From: Pochonia chlamydosporia 170
Lineage: Eukaryota; Ascomycota; Sordariomycetes; Hypocreales; Clavicipitaceae
Assembly (NCBI RefSeq): GCF_001653235.2
Contig: NC_035790.1
Coordinates: forward strand, 744,001-808,000
Reading direction: 5' to 3'
Length of the DNA: 64,000 nucleotides
Shown in pieces: positions 62,298 through 64,000 of the stretch (positions within the stretch are counted from its first letter, which is position 1; each line of letters starts with the position of its first letter). Made by a program: the position numbers and the translations under genes. The notes beneath the pieces are model-generated. The model had not been told where the DNA came from and made no database searches. It saw nothing but the letters and a program-made list of their open reading frames with translations.

Positions 62298-62951
62298 CTA
62301 AGCTCCCCCCCTCTTCCTCAACTCCTCCCGTATCGCAGCCCTCATCTCCTCCGCCGCAATCTCCGTCTCCAAAACCCTCCCCACGCCCTTCCTCCACGCG
62401 TCCTCCAACCCCACCATCTCGCCCTTTACGTTCCCCTGCCTGCGCTGCCTCGCGGCATTCACCTCGTCAATCTGGCGCTTCGTGTCTGCCAAATCCGCCT
62501 CTATCTCCTTGAGCGTCGCCTCGAGGTGGTAGTTTGAGAGGAGCCACGCGTTTGCGCCGTGCTTCTCTAGCAGTTGGAGGTTCTGGAGGCGCGAGGACAG
62601 GTACGCCGCTGATGTGTATGCCTTGCTGAGGATGGGCGCTGTTTCTTGGGTTGTGCTTGTGGGGGGGAGGTCTTGCGCCTCGTAGCGCTTTGTGTCGAGG
62701 GGCGTGAGGGGCGTGGAGGATGCTATTCGAAGGAGTTCGGTTTGTAGGGCGGGCGTGAAGGATGGTGATTTGGGTGTGGTTTTGAGGGGGCTTGTATTTG
62801 GGGAGGATGATGTTTCGGCGGCTATGAGGGCCCGGGCGGCGAGGAGATCCTCTGGTGAGAGGGTGTCGATATCTATTTTTTGTTAGTTTGGTTAGGTTGG
62901 TGAAGAGGGATGCTTACATGGTAGGGACTCGTGGTATGCTGGGACGGACAT
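62298..62951 (-). CDS. SPF27/BCAS2-like pre-mRNA splicing factor (Cwf7 type)
   Basis: Exon 1 is 62951-62918 (34 bases) and exon 2 is 62872-62298. The intron has a GTAAGC donor and ATAG acceptor, and joins as a Tyr codon to give SLPYIDTLSPED, the typical start of the BCAS2/SPF27 family. The protein is 202 residues. It is a core component of the Prp19-associated (NineTeen) complex that activates the spliceosome. The second half is a coiled coil (LEATLKEIEADLADTKRQID, then a Glu/Arg-rich helix to the end), as expected. A Thr/Pro-rich stretch (about 30-55) is fungal-specific by eye. Confidence 0.88.
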
Positions 62952-64000
62952 TGTGAATGGTGGTGATGTTTATGATGAATTTTCTTAGCCTTGCGAGCTG
63001 TAGCCTTGGAGGTAGGTTCGCCCAATCATGCGTGCTGGTTTGGGTGGCCAGTCAGACGTGCTGGCGGACCTCCACACGCACAGACCACGATGCGTCTTCG
63101 ATGCAAAGTGGAGAAGACGTACTGTGCAGCAGTGGAGATGAAGGCAGTGAGTGACGTTGGACCCTGGACAACTTGGTCGTGCAGTTGCACAACAGAACTT
63201 GTATTCAGAGATTGTTCCATGCTCTATAAGATGGCATGCAATGCACAGTGCTATCTGAATTAGAATAATCGAGTGCATGAAAATTAAGGAGTACACTCTC
63301 ATCAAAGTTCATACAGTGCCATTCGTCGGCCCCCTCCGCTGCCGTTTGTCCTACAGATCGGCATGTAGCCCCCCTCATATCATCAAATTGAGCAACCTCC
63401 TGAAAGTCGGAAGTTCGTGGCGCAGAGCGGGGTACTCTCCAATCACCTCGACGCTCAGTGAGACCATCGTTTCTCAAGGCGAAGCAAATTGGTATGCATG
63501 GACCTTCCTGCTGTTGACCCAGGTCCCGATCAGTCTCATATCTCAGGGGGAAATGGGATACTGAGGGGTTTGGCAATCGTCATGACATTTGTGCAGCATT
63601 GTCGTGACGAGGTATGCCGTGTTTGCTTGCTTCTTCCAGCAAAATACAAAACAGACGTCCCAAGATGTGTTGGTACATGGCTGACTTGATCACGGCACAG
63701 AATTGTACGACATTACGTTTTGGTAAGACAGCACCGAGTACAAGGCGGAATCTGCTTTCATTCTCAGAATCCTAACCAGCGTCGCAAAGACGTCATATGA
63801 TAATACATTGCATCCATTGCCCATTAGGCAGATGTCAAGAGCAGCAAGCAGGCTGCTTGTCAAGGTCCCAAATAGCCACAACATGAAGAGGGGGTTCCCA
63901 TAGTCAAACTCCGTTTCAAATACATCCCTTCGTCCTCCAAACTCCAATGTCCGATTTCAGTTATTATAAAGCAAAATGTTCATATAATGGTTTCATTTCA
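62952..64000. other. 3' edge, no gene supported
   Basis: Promoter of the SPF27-like gene, then about 900 bases without a convincing gene. A minus-strand frame at 63690-63947 has a hydrophobic stretch but no ATG near its start. It could be an exon of a gene continuing beyond the window. Confidence 0.4.

Noticed and set aside
63690..63947. 85-codon minus-strand hydrophobic frame at the 3' edge
   Set aside because: No ATG at its start and no clear splice partners within the window; possible exon only.

Overview
The window looks like nuclear DNA of a filamentous ascomycete. Genes are monocistronic and on both strands. Short GT-AG introns of about 50-170 bases interrupt most of them. The conserved genes (C1-tetrahydrofolate synthase, gamma-tubulin complex GCP3, SAGA ADA1, PKA regulatory subunit, SPF27/BCAS2-like splicing factor, Cdt1-like factor) have typical Sordariomycete architectures. 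A hypocrealean fungus is my inference; I cannot name a species. Gene density is low, with a stretch of about 9 kb (42.8-52 kb) holding almost nothing recognisable. All gene models were built by eye from splice sites and reading frames. Where I say two exons join in frame, I checked the phase.

Layout. 1-1765: 3' part of a repetitive cysteine-rich protein of unknown function. 3957-7300: C1-THF synthase with a possible mitochondrial leader upstream of a cytosolic start. 9667-11819: cytochrome P450. 13479-14953: nuclear-envelope-like SAP/HeH membrane protein. 16377-18814 (minus): DUF3405 protein with an apparent one-base frameshift. 22580-24317 (minus): MFS transporter. 25422-26903 (minus): Cdt1-like replication factor. 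27963-28885 (minus): SAM-dependent methyltransferase.

30.4-43 kb is the most interesting part and reads like an accessory, immunity-like island. It holds a candidate fungal gasdermin-like protein (30466-31344, minus). Immediately upstream on the same strand is a DUF7580-subtilisin (S8) protease (32150 to about 34.8 kb). This is the arrangement described for the Podospora HET-Q1/HET-Q2 regulated cell-death pair. Next come two tandem paralogous C2H2-like zinc-finger proteins (36175-37823 and 39577-41470) with identical exon layout, a 128-bp tandem duplication, and a secreted GH24 phage-type lysozyme (42126-42840, minus).

42.8-52 kb is gene-poor, with one plausible small protein at 45883-46110. 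51952-64000 returns to housekeeping genes. GCP3 (minus) and ADA1 (plus) share a bidirectional promoter of about 600 bp. PKA-R (plus) lies behind a long leader region and is convergent with the SPF27-like gene (minus). I saw no CRISPR arrays, rRNA, convincing tRNA or intact transposable element.
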